A stretch of DNA of 64,000 nucleotides from Phoronis australis (taxonomy: Eukaryota; Phoronida; Phoronidae): contig NMRA01000088.1 in the NCBI GenBank assembly GCA_002633005.1, positions 319,074 to 383,073 on the forward strand. The letters run 5' to 3'. Under the pieces are notes generated by a model. It searched no databases. It saw nothing but the letters and a program-made list of their open reading frames with translations, and was not told where the DNA came from. A program made the translations under genes and the position numbers. This document shows, one piece after another, positions 34,746 to 46,924 of this stretch (position 1 is its first letter; each line of letters begins with the position of its first letter).

Positions 34746-35567
34746 CTAATCCAGGGACTCTCTCATGTACGCTTTGACGCTATTGGGTAGCGGCAATAGA
34801 TCGGTGTCATTTTCGTGTTTAATACACTTCATGATGGAATTCCTGCACCGATCTTGTAGGCTGAAAAACATCCTGCGTGACGCTCCAAGTGTCATTTCAG
34901 TTTTGGCAGCAGTTGAGCAAACTATTGGATAAATGTCTTCGTCTACCTTGTTCAAACCTGTGAAAGCAACGCCCAAATTCACACCGTCCTTGAAGTAAGT
35001 GAGCGTTCCCTGGCCCCAATCAAAAAGAATACCTATGGTAGTGGCTTCGTTTTCGCGGAATGGTTTCGTATACGTCCTCCATTTGCCGTTGTGCCAAAGA
35101 AGGCCTTTATGTGAGAGTCCCCAACTTTGATCGTCCTCGCCCAGCATATTTACAAAAGCGTCGATGTGAAGTCTGGCCCGCTTTGTTCCGATACCGAACA
35201 TCATGCTCGTGCCGAATATTCGTTGCGATATTCTAATCTCCCAATAGTATTTTCCATAGTTCAGAATGCGCGTGCCGCGCACGCCGGCTGTTCCATTGCT
35301 CCAGTTTGGATGAAAATGGGCGGTTTGGTGATTGGAGCCATAGAGACGAACTTCGTGAGATTTGTCGTATTTGTTCCATGTCCATTTGTCCTCGCATCCA
35401 CCATGGAGCGGGGTGGGCATGTTGGACGAGTCGGAGTTCCCCAAATTGGATCTATTGTTCTCCTGGAAGTGCAAGCGACGTTTCTTACTTGACTGACGCG
35501 GGGTTGACGCTGTGGTGCCGACGCTGGATGCGGAGGAAACAGGCGACGATGAACCCGGTCTTTTCAT
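34746..35567 (-). CDS. SPRY and SOCS-box protein, SPSB3-like (single exon)
   Basis: Proteins of this family use the SPRY (B30.2) domain to hold a substrate and the SOCS box to recruit Elongin B/C and a cullin, acting as substrate adaptors of E3 ubiquitin ligases. The 273-aa frame has a Ser-rich N-terminus, then a SPRY domain at about residues 60-230 (WTWNKYDKS, GVRGTRILNYGKYYWEI, GTSMMFGIGT, DDQSWGLSHKGLL, GTLTYFKDGVNLGVAF, YPIVCSTAAKTEM). It ends in a SOCS box: a BC-box-like SLQDRCRNSIM and a cullin-box-like LPLPNSVKAYM. GTxMM and CSTAA favour SPSB3 over SPSB1/2/4. The start is the first ATG (35565-35567), since an in-frame TGA lies upstream. There is no intron, which could mean an old retrocopy. 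The assignment to SPSB3 rather than a lineage-specific paralogue is uncertain. Confidence 0.88.
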   Translation of the reverse strand: MKRPGSSSPVSSASSVGTTASTPRQSSKKRRLHFQENNRSNLGNSDSSNMPTPLHGGCEDKWTWNKYDKSHEVRLYGSNHQTAHFHPNWSNGTAGVRGTRILNYGKYYWEIRISQRIFGTSMMFGIGTKRARLHIDAFVNMLGEDDQSWGLSHKGLLWHNGKWRTYTKPFRENEATTIGILFDWGQGTLTYFKDGVNLGVAFTGLNKVDEDIYPIVCSTAAKTEMTLGASRRMFFSLQDRCRNSIMKCIKHENDTDLLPLPNSVKAYMRESLD

Positions 35568-38500
35568 TGATGATTGTCTGTTCAACACCGAACTGAAAAC
35601 GATGTTTCTGCGATGTGTATTGTGTAAGGTTCAGCACAACTCCGCTGTATCTGTGTACAGACGACGGCAATGTCCAAACGGTTATCTACCAGTAGTAAAC
35701 CATTGCTTTTAGCTGACAGCGACTGTTTACACTAGTTCTTGGTTTAACAGTCAACTTCAACGCACACGATCCTCCTTCCGCCTTAAGATAATTAGGCTAC
35801 AGATAAATGAATACACGAGGGTGCAATACACAAACCGCATGCGAAATTCAATAGTAAGCTCAGGCGAATCAGTCCAAGGACTAGTGAACTTGTTCACTGG
35901 AGAATTCAGTCCGTACGCCTCTTTGTCCACTCTGGGTCACCGTCACCTTATTTTTCCTCAGTGTCGGGTTAAACAGCTGATCAACCCTTTAAACTACAAC
36001 ACACCCCTCTGTTTCTTTAAATACACACACGTGCCGCAAACCACTAATGCCCGGAGCCTGTTTAAACACAATAGTCACCAATAACCAATGCGAGAAGTCC
36101 TCCGACAATAGAGACGAAAATCTTTTGTTTCCAGGTCCTTTTAATTTGTAAAAGCTCTTCACATTCGGAGATGTCTTTGTGCGGTTGGACTCATTGTGTA
36201 AAATCGCAGCTATCTGCAGCTCGCACGCCTGTCGCGTGCCGAGCTGGATTGCTCGTCTCTGATTGGTCGGAATCCACGGAAAGACGGGAAGGCTGCCATC
36301 GACAGATGGCCGACTGTATGTTATCCAAAGAAGATAAACCGAAGTCTTGCTAACACTCGTTCAGTCGACTGGTCAGTAGGTCTTACAAAACGATGCCGGT
36401 CACACAGATGAGGACGACTGGTTTTCAAATTACCTCTCCTCAGATTTCCTTTGGTTTCAGACGCAAGTAAAGATGGCTTACAAGAGAACCCGTTGCGTTT
36501 ACTGTACAACTCGCTTTTAATTCTCTGCGTGATTGCTGAAGGTATACGGGATGTGTGTCAGTATCGATTTTTCCTACATTAATTTAATCTGCGTTTGCGC
36601 AGAAAATGTTCTTCACAATGGCTGAAGTGGTCGGATTTCACATTTCCTGACCACGCAGTCTAATTATTCGCTGCGCCAGGTTGCTTATTTTGAAAACAAT
36701 AATATTTGTTGACATGTTTTGCGTTATCAGTAGAACGTGGCACATCAAAGGAAAAGTTTCTTTTGTTTCCTATTTTAATAAATTTCTAGTTTATGTCGTA
36801 ACGTTGAACTAGCTGCTCTTATATTTGCAGGAGACATCGCCAATGAAGAGTCGTAGATTTTATTGAGCTCAAATTACCAAGCCTAGAACGCTCTATCAGA
36901 CATGATTTTATAGTGTTAGTTATTTTGATGAATTTCAAAATTGGTAATTTCAGATAAATAATTATGACGAGGCCACCGAATCAGTCATTTTCACGATTAG
37001 CAGCCGATTAAATCGGTTACATCGGTATTGGTGACGTGCAATGTTTTACCAGTCTGGTAGTTAGATCAACAAAAACGAGTGGGATATTTTTAAATGTCAA
37101 CAATTAAATGGTAAAACCAGGCACGTTTAAACTCGGGTTTAAATTACTCGGAGTGCATAACTTGCTAAAATAATTTATGTGAATCATAGCTCTGGAAGCT
37201 ATAAATTACCAGAGACGGCAAAGGGCAGGTGTGAGGTTGTTACACCCGCATTTAATGGGAGATGACCCTCGGGAAATAGCCTTGTCTTTAGTAAGCCCAT
37301 CGCGTGTTTAGAATCATCTATCACAATAGAACAAATGCAACGAAATCAGTTCTAAGAGCTGATTTGTTGGCGACAGCTGGTGCCGGCGGCACAACTTTGA
37401 AGTATACTCGTACCTGTTATCATGTAAGGAATGAGACTGGTACTTGGGTCCGCAATGCATTGTGGGCTTTTGTGAAAACCAAACTCTAATTGCTTTCATA
37501 CCCAAAACATACATTATTTGTCTTGAGGATTGAAATTGCCAGCGCGGTATAAACAACTTGTATCTAAATTAAACGAAGTTTTGATCGTAACTATAAAGTT
37601 TAGAGGTTCTACATACCTTGATAAAAAGGTGCCAAACGATCGCGTTTTTACATTAAACATTTTTTAAGTAAAACATTTGAATATGATCTTTTATTTCAAA
37701 TAAGCTGATTTTAGAAAATGTTGATTTTTTCGTTGAGGTTTTGATATTTTGGCGTCTAATAACAGTGCTTAACATCAAATTTCACCATAACGTCATACAT
37801 GTACGAGGGAGTTATTGGTTGATGATTTGTAATATTTCCGTTAGTCGTAGGCTTCACCAGTAATATCCATGTTAATGTATAGACTTTCAATGTGTGTCCA
37901 CTGCACCCATCAGATACCACAAAATGTTACCAATATAAGGCCAAAATACCATAATTGGTTCTGGTCTGTGTTTTTTCGGGGATGCCATATTTTTTTAGTT
38001 TTTCATGTTTTCAAAAGAAAAAAATCACCTGATGCCAGCAAAAGTCTGCCGGGAAGCTTTTTGTCTTTTTCATTACACCCGGAGCGTCACCTGAGGCTAG
38101 TTGAAAGGGGTCGGGACCCTTTTTACCCAGCGCCACCTGTCAGCAGGTATGAGGTGCAAGTTTCAAAAAGTCGCGTGCAGACCAGACGACTAATTCTTAC
38201 TTTGAAGTGAACCTGGTTAATTTTAGGATAATAAAACGAAATGTTTTAAAGTATGTGCATGAGTGCTAAAACATCTAGAATTGGAGAAAAACAAAATTTA
38301 GCCTTGATCAACAGAAACAAACAAGATCTTCTTTGTTAGAAACCCAGAATTTCGAGTAATGAGCTAACAATAATTATCAATCATATATGAATAGACGAGG
38401 GGACGCGCTCGGTAGAAGCAAAACGTCTCGAATAAAAACTAGCACTTTTCGGGCTAAAAAGTTGCTTTATAGCCCAGAACATGGAAGCCAGGGATGGAGA

Positions 38501-38774
38501 TCTTTTTCCTGGAGGAAAATGAAGAAAACTTTAAGTTTGGACGTTTTCAGTACAAGCGAGACCGCCTAAGCACCGAGCGCAAATTACCATCATGTTTACA
38601 CGTATTGTGTTACACAAGTGATGTAAAGCGACATAACAACCTTAATCCCACATGCAGGGCATCGGGTGAATTTAAGTACACAGGAAATAGGTCTTGTAAT
38701 TTATTGGAGCGTTTTGACTTTCTATGTACATCGCAGATACGGGTTCAAGGAAAGAATATAAAACCAGCCTCCCA

Positions 38775-38909
38775 TTCAGTAACGCTAGGAACTCGCTAAA
38801 AAGCAAGACTTCACGATATTACACGAGATATTTCAGTTATTTTAAATGAGAACACGTGACTTGGGCTAGATTTTAGCTAGGACCTAGCGTAGGTCCTAGC
38901 GTTACTGAA
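38775..38909. mobile_element. TTCAGTAACGCTAGG-ended MITE, copy 1
   Basis: The left end TTCAGTAACGCTAGGA is mirrored by TCCTAGCGTTACTGAA at the right. The core holds AGCAAGACTTC and AAATGAGAACA. It is about 135 bp and non-coding. A second copy in the opposite orientation is at 43729. Confidence 0.7.
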
Positions 38910-41900
38910 CGCACGCATGAGAGCATTTTGAGGCTCCTATTTCCGCTTCCTTCTTTTCAAAACTGTAAATAACTAGCCGCACACCCATTTAGTCAAAACT
39001 TCAGGGTTCTCACATGATGTGCTCTTTCAACATGATATGAATTTTACTTAACAGAATTTGGTATAGAATATTTAAATTTATTCTGGTGATGCCACAGTCA
39101 TGGCATCGTCACGCATTAAGCTTCCACCTGGCGACTGAGTCGAAAACGAGGTCAGATTTTACCACACTAAGCTATGATCTAATTTATATTCGTATTTCAC
39201 CATTTCAAACTGTCTCTTGTTTCCTCTCATTTTTTATATTTATAGACAAGTATTTATTCAATTACCGCTAAATGATATCAATTTCATACCGTTCCTTTTT
39301 GTATAACCCCGATGATAGACGAAAATATTAGCACAGTTGAACTATGAAGCGAAACAAAGTGCTCTGCTCGAGAGACGTTGTAAGCAGTGGACATACGTTA
39401 CGCCAGTTAAGGTTGCAAAAGCATATTTTTTATGGTTTAAATACACCAGTTGACCTCGTCCTTGATTTTAACCAATGGAGAACCAGATGTCATGTATGTT
39501 TACCATACTCTAACGCTAATAGAGGCTGGATGTGTGCTAAGTCGTGACACGGAACTAGGCCTATACACAGATACAGGCCAGCGAACATTAGTGAGAACAC
39601 GTACTTCGTTTGAAATGCACGATGATTTCTCGGAAGATTTGCGTGATCTCGTCAAACTCACAAGAAACTATCCGTACGGATCTAGCCGTGATTTGGAAAA
39701 ATGTACAATTATGTATAGTAAAAACAATTATATTATACAGGTCTGTAATTTATGAAGTTATCCTACTTTAGTAATCATCTCATTTGCTCGATGAGAATTG
39801 TAAACTCTTTAAAAATCAATTGAATTGAACAGAATTACAAAATTTAGAAAGTGTTCGAAAGTGGAAACGCGTGCAAATAGACGGCGTACTATTGCATTAA
39901 AATCGATCTGTGTTCATCAAAATAAAAAAATAAACTTCTATGATGTTTGAAGCAGCTTACTAACAGTAAGTTTCCTTCCACAGCCGAGCAGAAAATGGCC
40001 ATAAAATACATAAAATAAACCCGTATGTGAATACACCAGGCACAGTCTATTACTTTAATGGCTTCTTATTACAAATATGCATAGAATTTGAAATTCACCA
40101 CAGAATGTGGGTCCACCGTCTGCAATATGAACCAATCCTGATAACGGGGGCCTCGCTGCCTGCTTACTATCCAACCTGAGGGGCAGCTGCCCAACTAGGC
40201 AGCTGCACCACTGAAATTGCCAAGGATCACAGGTAGCTGTAGAAATTAATATTTTACACAAAGGGAATAACCTTAGAAGAAGGAATTTAAAACATATTCA
40301 TAAAACAAATGACAGACTTGATGCAATCACGTTTCAGCATTTTTACAAATCGACGTGTTTGCAAGCTTGCGAGTGGAGCTTACCGAAAGCTTCCGTCACA
40401 TGTGCCTGACTTCGGAGTACTCTCATAACCAGGGTGGCTAAACAGGATCCTTACTTGCGTTGGGTCTATCTTTACTATAGAAAACAATGGTAGATCACTT
40501 TATTTGACATAAACGCTGTAAATACCTTTCTTTTCGGCGCTTTTGTTGCCAACGTCAGTAATTGTCACCGAATTGTATTTTCCACAGCAAACATTTTCAA
40601 AAACATGTTTGGGGTAAAAATGTCCTGAAAATTTGCGCTTTTGTTAATAAGGACGACTGGAATGGGGGCGACATTGCACAGTATCACCACAGTATACTTA
40701 AAATCTAGGAAAAAACTACCGGAGTTTACTGCAGACAGTAACGTCTTTAGAGTCCAGTGTGCGCATAAGGAAATTTTTCGGCTGATACGCCCAGGGCGTG
40801 CATTCGGTAAAATATGCGTGATTGGTACCCAAATTTTCCAGGGTTGTAAGCGTAAAAAATCTTTATCAAAATTTTCAGCTACTGCATGGTAGGGACAATC
40901 GGCAGTATTTTGTATTTACTCGGTGGATTCTTGGTTTCGTTTCAATTTGCTCAGGCAAATATTCGCCAGTTTCAAAAATGTTTGACTCTTATTTCCTAAA
41001 CTAATATTTTCCGAATGTAGGCCCCGGTCTAGTCTTTAGATATCTCCGATACGAAGGAGGAACAAGGTGTATCTCAAACTTATCTTCAGCCGCACACCAC
41101 CCTCAGATACTAGGTTGAGTACGCCCGAGGGGCTGAAGCATTCCACGTAGTTCCAACCATCTTCGTTCATTTGATTGGCTGTTGGTGTCCCGGTGGTATA
41201 CTGTGATAATCATGTCACGCGTAATGAGCAGACATTCGATCAAACAATCTTGCGTAAAGGCTTTTGTCGTGTACAGAGCGCTGTGACTAACTTCTTTTCA
41301 TTGTTTCTCATGACGATGAACAGGAAAGTGACGTAATTATTACATAACGCTTCTTTAGCCTAGTTACGCTTTTGTGTTAAGAAACAATGAATGACGGTCG
41401 TCTAGAGACTTATTGTTGTCATTAGTAGCACTTGACAGTATAAGTCATTTGATGCTTTGCAAAAGTGTTTTCGGCAGTAGAAACTAGAGGTGATCGAATT
41501 AAATATAAACGTTCTTTAATATTCGCTTACTAATATGGCATTAAAATTACTGGACACGAAATAAGAAGATGTGATACCGGAGCATGACGTCATCAGCAAT
41601 GGATTGATCTTTCACTGTTATTGCCACAAGTCCCCTGCGCAGTGAACTGTGGCTCATTTGGAGCTCGTCTGCAAACCTGCACTACGATCTGGCGGTATGA
41701 AACGAATAATTTTCCCACAAATTTTTACGCTGTTTTTTGTATGTCCATGAAAATATCAACTGCTTATCATTGTAATTCTGCAGATGATGTCGCCAGCTTG
41801 TTTTTTTTTTGTTTAATGATTATGTCGGTTTTTGTGAAAAGAAAAAACCTAGGCATCATTTACAAGATGGAACATAGAATCTAAATTATCACGTTGACAT

Positions 41901-43728
41901 AACATATTTTGCAGGAAATGTCAATTAGTTTGTGGCGTAGATTTAAAAGATGCATTCGATGGCATGGCCCATTTTATTCAAGGCATTTCACCTCAATAGA
42001 TACATAAACCAAGCACTGGAGGCCGACCTTTTCATTTGGTACTCTTAAAGGTATCCACGAACCAGTTAATCCCTTTTAGAGGGTATAGCATTAGTCTAAC
42101 TTTTTATTAAGAATTCAAAAAACATAGTAACAGTAGTAATTTACCACATCAGAGCAAAACCTCGCAAATTTCTCTATAATTGTGAGATTAACAGAGACAC
42201 TCGCATACTTCAAATACATTGACAAGTGAATACCTTTGTGACCATAGACGTGCACTTTTACGACTATGGTTGTTGCATAGGTGCTACAATAATTTTGCAC
42301 ATCTACATTCTTTTGAAAATTCTTTGTTGATGTCTTTAACCAAACAAGTTCCTAAGAAAGCAAACAAGGACAACCGTTAATGTGTTTACTTTACTTAGTA
42401 TATAAACATGACACAGAAGACAACAGATCAAATTGGTATCCCGTCAAGATATTTAGAACATTTCGCGACTACTGTAATTAACAACACAAAACCTTCTGTC
42501 ATCGACGAAGGTGTCGGACTGAAATAGCGCTGGTTACGCAGGACCGACAATTCAAATATCTATAAAATCATTATAGATTTTAACTGTGTTAAAGTGTATA
42601 TTTTCTGAATGTACAAAGCCTGTAAAATTTGAATTTTTATTTTTTCCATTCTGTGGTCTAGAAGTCGTGTGCGAAAAATCGGAGTCTGTTGACAAGCTTT
42701 TATATGTAGACGGGACTTCCGGCTGTCACGGAACTGAGTCCTCTCTGATTACGTAAACACAGTTGGCACTATCAAGCTCAGGAAATAAAATCAATATAGC
42801 GTTGCTACAGCGGTTGGAAGGTCTCGCTCTCAGCCAGGGCAAGACATTGTTTTCGAAATGGAAGAAGCCATGTCTTTGACTGTGCATGTTTTGCGGTCAC
42901 TGCAGCACCAAATTGTTATCCTATCGGTGCCAAAGAATCAATTTATCGAGTACTCTTATTCATTTGAGGAATGTAATACTGAGAATATGGACGTTTACGG
43001 CCAAAAATGATCAACAGAGTCCACTGGTTGGAAAAATAAAACGTTGATGCGTGTTTGTTGAAAAAATTTGGAGAAAAAGGCAAAAAAAGGTAAACCAACA
43101 ATTAACCTAACACCCGTGAGTTGAGCCACATTTTCACTGAGCCCGAAACTCCCGGTTTAAAATTAGAACAAATATCTGGGATGCTGATTGCGTTCTTTGG
43201 ATGCCCGACGTTTTATATTCGTCATCTTCAGTACTTTTCAGGACCCGGATGCACACAGATTCTGAATGCTCAAAAGTTACACACGACAACAACTTCACTA
43301 AAACCTTCTTAGTGCATGGGAGTCTATGCACACAGTACTTTTCTCTATTTGTAATATTTATTTCTTTTTGTAGCTACATTACGTACAATACACATTTCTT
43401 CTGCCAACCAATCAGCTATTCGCATCTTAACTATTCAAGGAATGGCGAGGGGGGCACTTTCCAAAGAGCTCTTGAAATTAGGATTATTTGGTACGATGTT
43501 TACTTAGTCGGCCTTGTGTCATTTATTCAAGTGTCTTTAAAGAGGACAAATAAGCACCCACAATTGTCTAAAACACATTTTCTGATTAGTGTAATAATAG
43601 TACTCAAGACGTTAACATGTTCTGTTTCTCCAGAAATGCGTTGCTTTGCAAATCAGAGCTTCGTTTTGCAAAGCTACTTGTTTAATGCGAGATTCGACCT
43701 CAAACATTACAATCAAAGGAGGGTAGAG

Positions 43729-43852
43729 TTCAGAAACACTAGGACCTCGCTAAAGTCTAGCCAAAATCGCATGTTCTCATTTGAAATACTCGGCAATCTC
43801 TCACGTAATCTCGCGAAGTCTTGCTTTTTCGCGAGGTCCTAATGTTACTGAA
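43729..43852. mobile_element. TTCAGTAACGCTAGG-ended MITE, copy 2 (inverted)
   Basis: Its reverse complement shows the same order as copy 1: TTCAGTAACATTAGGACC, AAAAAGCAAGACTTCGCGA, CAAATGAGAACATGCGA and TAGTGTTTCTGAA. It covers the 3' end of a 213-codon frame and explains that frame's last third. Confidence 0.7.
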
Positions 43853-44825
43853 CTCAGGGCTTTTGATCTCACAAGCATTACGGAACTGCCCCCGGTTCCT
43901 TAAGAGACTTCGAAACCTGACACCCCCTGCCAGGTGCAAAGTGTACTCCTCTGCCAGATGATTTTCTTTTCAGTATCACGACGTCTTTGTTGCTAACAAA
44001 GTATTTTAAAGGCTTGACGATCATTTGAAACATTTGCTCACGGCATACGCACCATACCATAGGCAAACTCCTGCGTGTCTATGTTGCGGGACTAACTCAT
44101 TCCGGTTTTTGACACATGAAGCTGGGTTTAAAAATTATATTTTCATATTATATCCAAGGGTGCAGTAATCGTGTGTGTACGTCTTATTCCGAACAATATA
44201 TTTGCGAGAGTGACATTAGATTTACACCGTGAATACAAGGCTGAAAATTAAAAAATAAAGATTACGAAAACGCAATAACATTGAAAATAAATTTCAATTG
44301 AAACTCAGCTTTAAAGACAGCAAAGACGACAACTAGTCTACTTGTAATTTATTATTTACTGACATACTATAGGAGACCTTTCATGACTACAGAGGGAAAT
44401 TATTTTAATAAATGTCATGCTTTGGTGTTTCACAACAAGGCAATAAAATTACAAACTCGTCATTTCATGCGGTTCTCATTGATTTCTTCGTATACTCAGG
44501 GAAAGATATAAGGTAACTAGGAAAACATGGATTTCTGCGAGCATTTTTGTTAGCCATCGTGTGAAGAGAAAATCGCCACAACAAAAACGGCACATTTAAA
44601 TCAACGGATTATCAAATAAGTTATGAAACAAATGAAAAGATAAATACTTGCAATCGGGTATATTTTTCTTTCTACCTTTAAAAGGCTGAATTTCAATTCA
44701 AATCCTATTCGGGGATCACGAACTTCCAATCTGAGATAAAGAGAAATTCTACGAGGCGTTGGTCACGAAGCCGATACTGATGATATCCTAGGGGATGTAC
44801 TGAGGACATGCCGCTCAGATGTGTG

Positions 44826-44945
44826 TCCTTTGCAGTGGTGTAGTGGTAAAATTAGAGGTAAGTAGGCCCCCAAAGCCCCACCGTATCACCTTGAGCACTG
44901 AACGTGAGTTACGGTGCGTAGGCGCTACGTTCAAATGCCAAAAGG
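44826..44945 (+). mobile_element. Possible tRNA-derived SINE
   Basis: TGGTGTAGTGG (44834-44844) is the same A box as in the SINE at 24239, followed by GTAAA. A weak B-box-like GTTCAAATGCC lies about 85 bases later, too far for a simple tRNA, so the unit is diverged or interrupted. Confidence 0.35.
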
Positions 44946-45526
44946 TGGTTGGCTGTGCCTACGTGCGCCTACACCCCACTACAGCACTGGTCCTTTGTTT
45001 TCCCCCGAAATGTGCTTTATCTGAAAGGTATCTTGGGCTCACTTTGGGGCTGTTTGAAACTCAACATAAGCATGGCAGTATGACATCTCTTCTTATACGT
45101 TTACAGATTCAATGAGTTAAACTACTGCAGTTCAGAAATACGTGGGAACGTGTCATGGAATTCAGCATTACAAAGTTGAGGGGCTTCACAATAAGCACGA
45201 ACAAATGGGTGCCCCTTTCGAATCCACTCTGTAAATGGGTGGAATCCAGGTGTACCCTTCCAAAACAACTGTCTAGAATTTCCCCGGGGGATGATACTCT
45301 ATCACAAATCAGCTACAGTCGTCACTGCACAGTTTGTCTTCGTTCTTGTTCCGACACAACGAGTGTTAATTCCGGCCAAAATGACAATGGCATCGACATC
45401 TGTGATGCGTCGACAGGTGTTGACCGGCAGGAATTCGATCATCAATCCACACCAGTAGGCCTAACTCAAGCTGGAATTTTGGTCGCAAAATATATGCCGT
45501 TTGGACGTATTGCGTCACTGAATTGG

Positions 45527-45590
45527 ACTCACACACACACCGCGCGCGCACGCAGTGACACACACGAACGCACACATGTACGCAGAACAC
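45527..45590. repeat. Alternating CA/CG microsatellite
   Basis: Alternating purine-pyrimidine sequence (CACACACACACCGCGCGCGC and related) over about 60 bases, of a kind able to adopt left-handed Z-DNA. Confidence 0.8.
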
Positions 45591-45712
45591 ACCGCAGGAA
45601 TATAATGAATAACTTAAGTCCCGATGTTAGTTTTTGGCGTAATAAGTAGTTGAAAACTGACAAGAACTGCTGATATTGTATTTACATAGATACAATAATA
45701 TCCAACATTTCA

Positions 45713-45955
45713 ATGGTAAAAAGACGGGAATGTCGTAAAGAAAACATTGAAAATGACTGGAAAAAGAGAAAAAGGGGGGGGGACAAAAAAGACGAGGAAA
45801 ACATAGAAATGGTTCGGAAAAACAGGAAAAGGACAAAAAACATTGCAAAAGGGCGGAAAAAAGGAGAAAGGGCGGGAAAGACATCAAATAGGAAAAGGGA
45901 AAAAACATAAAAAGAGCCGAAAAAAAAACATTGAAAAAGGACAAGAAAAACATAT
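45713..45955. repeat. Purine-rich tract of about 240 bases
   Basis: The plus strand is overwhelmingly A and G, with repeated GGAAAAAG, GGACAAAAAA and AACATTGAAAA blocks and a G9 run near 45773. It yields Lys/Arg/Glu-rich frames on the plus strand and Phe/Leu/Ser-rich frames on the minus strand, both artefacts of composition. Confidence 0.85.
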
Positions 45956-46469
45956 ATAATCACGGGAATTCATTTTTAAACCATGAAGTAGGACTACAGT
46001 TCATATATAGGAGATACATACAGATGTCAGTGCAATGTGGCTCCAATGCAATCGAAAATATTCAGTTCAGTGATGTCTAAGTACGGGGCTATAGCGGCAA
46101 GCCACGAGGGGTGCCAGTCAAATTCGATTTGATTTGTCGGTAACGCCTTTGATATCAAATGCACTATGCAAACGTAACACACCGAGGACTTAAGTAAGAC
46201 TGAAAAAAAAATTAAATAGTTTAAGATGAAAATATAAATATCATGAAAATAACATGCATGCTCGCCACCAGGGAACAACCCACTGAGTCAAGTGCCTGGC
46301 CTCATGCATCCACAAATAAATCTGTTTTATAACTGCTTTAGAGAATTGGTGAGATATAATTTGTTTGGAAGTATTTAGATCTCTGGTGTCATTGGCCAGC
46401 AAGGGAATTCCGTGATGCAATGGAATTTTGGTACGTTTTGACAGAATGTATTTTGTAAACCGACCCCAC

Positions 46470-46735
46470 TGCCCGGCGGGCGGGGCGCCGGCGACCCGGC
46501 CCACTACTTGTAGTAGGCCCTACGTATAGAAAAATAAACAAACGTATTTTTCGTATTATACATTCGTTGCATGCGAATGAACTGCTATAGAAACGAAGAC
46601 GATGCTCAGTATCGTGTTGATTAAAACACACAACTCTATAACTTGGTATCAAAGAACTCTTAGCTGTTCGTTGCGACAATTACGACTTTGAAAGGCCTCC
46701 GGTACTTGACGGTAATATGCCGCAAACAGTCCAAG
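46470..46735 (+). promoter_or_regulatory. PITHD1: PITHD1 promoter region
   Basis: A GC-rich block with GGGCGGGGC (46478-46486), an Sp1-type GC box, lies about 250 bp before the PITHD1 start codon. Next to it an imperfect inverted repeat (GGCCCACTAC and GTAGTAGGCC) spans about 46499-46520. At the start codon, CCAAGATGGCTGGCC is a near-perfect YY1 element. No TATA box is seen at a suitable place. Transcription start is inferred, not visible. Confidence 0.55.
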
Positions 46736-46924
46736 ATGGCTGGCCACGGCCACAGTCACGGTGGAAGTTGTGAACACGAGCACGATAAAGTCGATTCTCT
46801 TGGCGACGCGTACAGTCTGTACCTCAAAATCGATTTAGAAAAGGTGCAATGTTTAAATGAAGCAGTTGAAGGGTCTGGAAAGTACGTATTTAAGCCCTGG
46901 GACAAAAGACTTGACAAAGACAAG
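46736..46924 (+). CDS. PITHD1: PITHD1 exon 1
   Basis: 63 codons from ATG to DKDK, ending in phase 0 at AAG followed by GTTAGT. It carries the His-rich N-terminus, LEKVQCLNEAVEGSGKY and VFKPWDKR. Confidence 0.95.

Larger units (their letters stand above)
35568..46735. other. Long intergenic interval between the SPSB3-like gene and PITHD1
   Basis: About 11 kb with no gene I can support. The first 800 bases (to about 36350) are relatively CpG-rich, include an inverted CCAAT box (GATTGGTCGG, about 36261), and may be the SPSB3-like promoter. Longer frames at 43201 (213 codons), 45155 (164) and 39450 (101) have no recognisable domain. The first runs into a MITE and the second into a CA/CG microsatellite. 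Two inverted MITE copies, one SINE head and a purine-rich tract are listed separately. Confidence 0.5.

Noticed and set aside
39450-39755. 101-codon plus-strand frame with a protein-like look (LIEAGCVLSRDTELGLYTD)
   Set aside because: No family recognised, no splice sites or promoter in support. A protein search could revive it.
43201-43842. 213-codon plus-strand frame
   Set aside because: It is the longest unexplained frame, but it has no domain, its last third is an inverted MITE copy, and composition is that of non-coding DNA.
45155-45649. 164-codon plus-strand frame
   Set aside because: It includes the CA/CG microsatellite (HTHTARARSDTHERTH-like), no family resemblance, and no splice structure.
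45627-45963. Phe/Leu/Ser-rich minus-strand frames that mimic a membrane protein
   Set aside because: They are the complement of the purine-rich tract; low complexity, no defined membrane topology.
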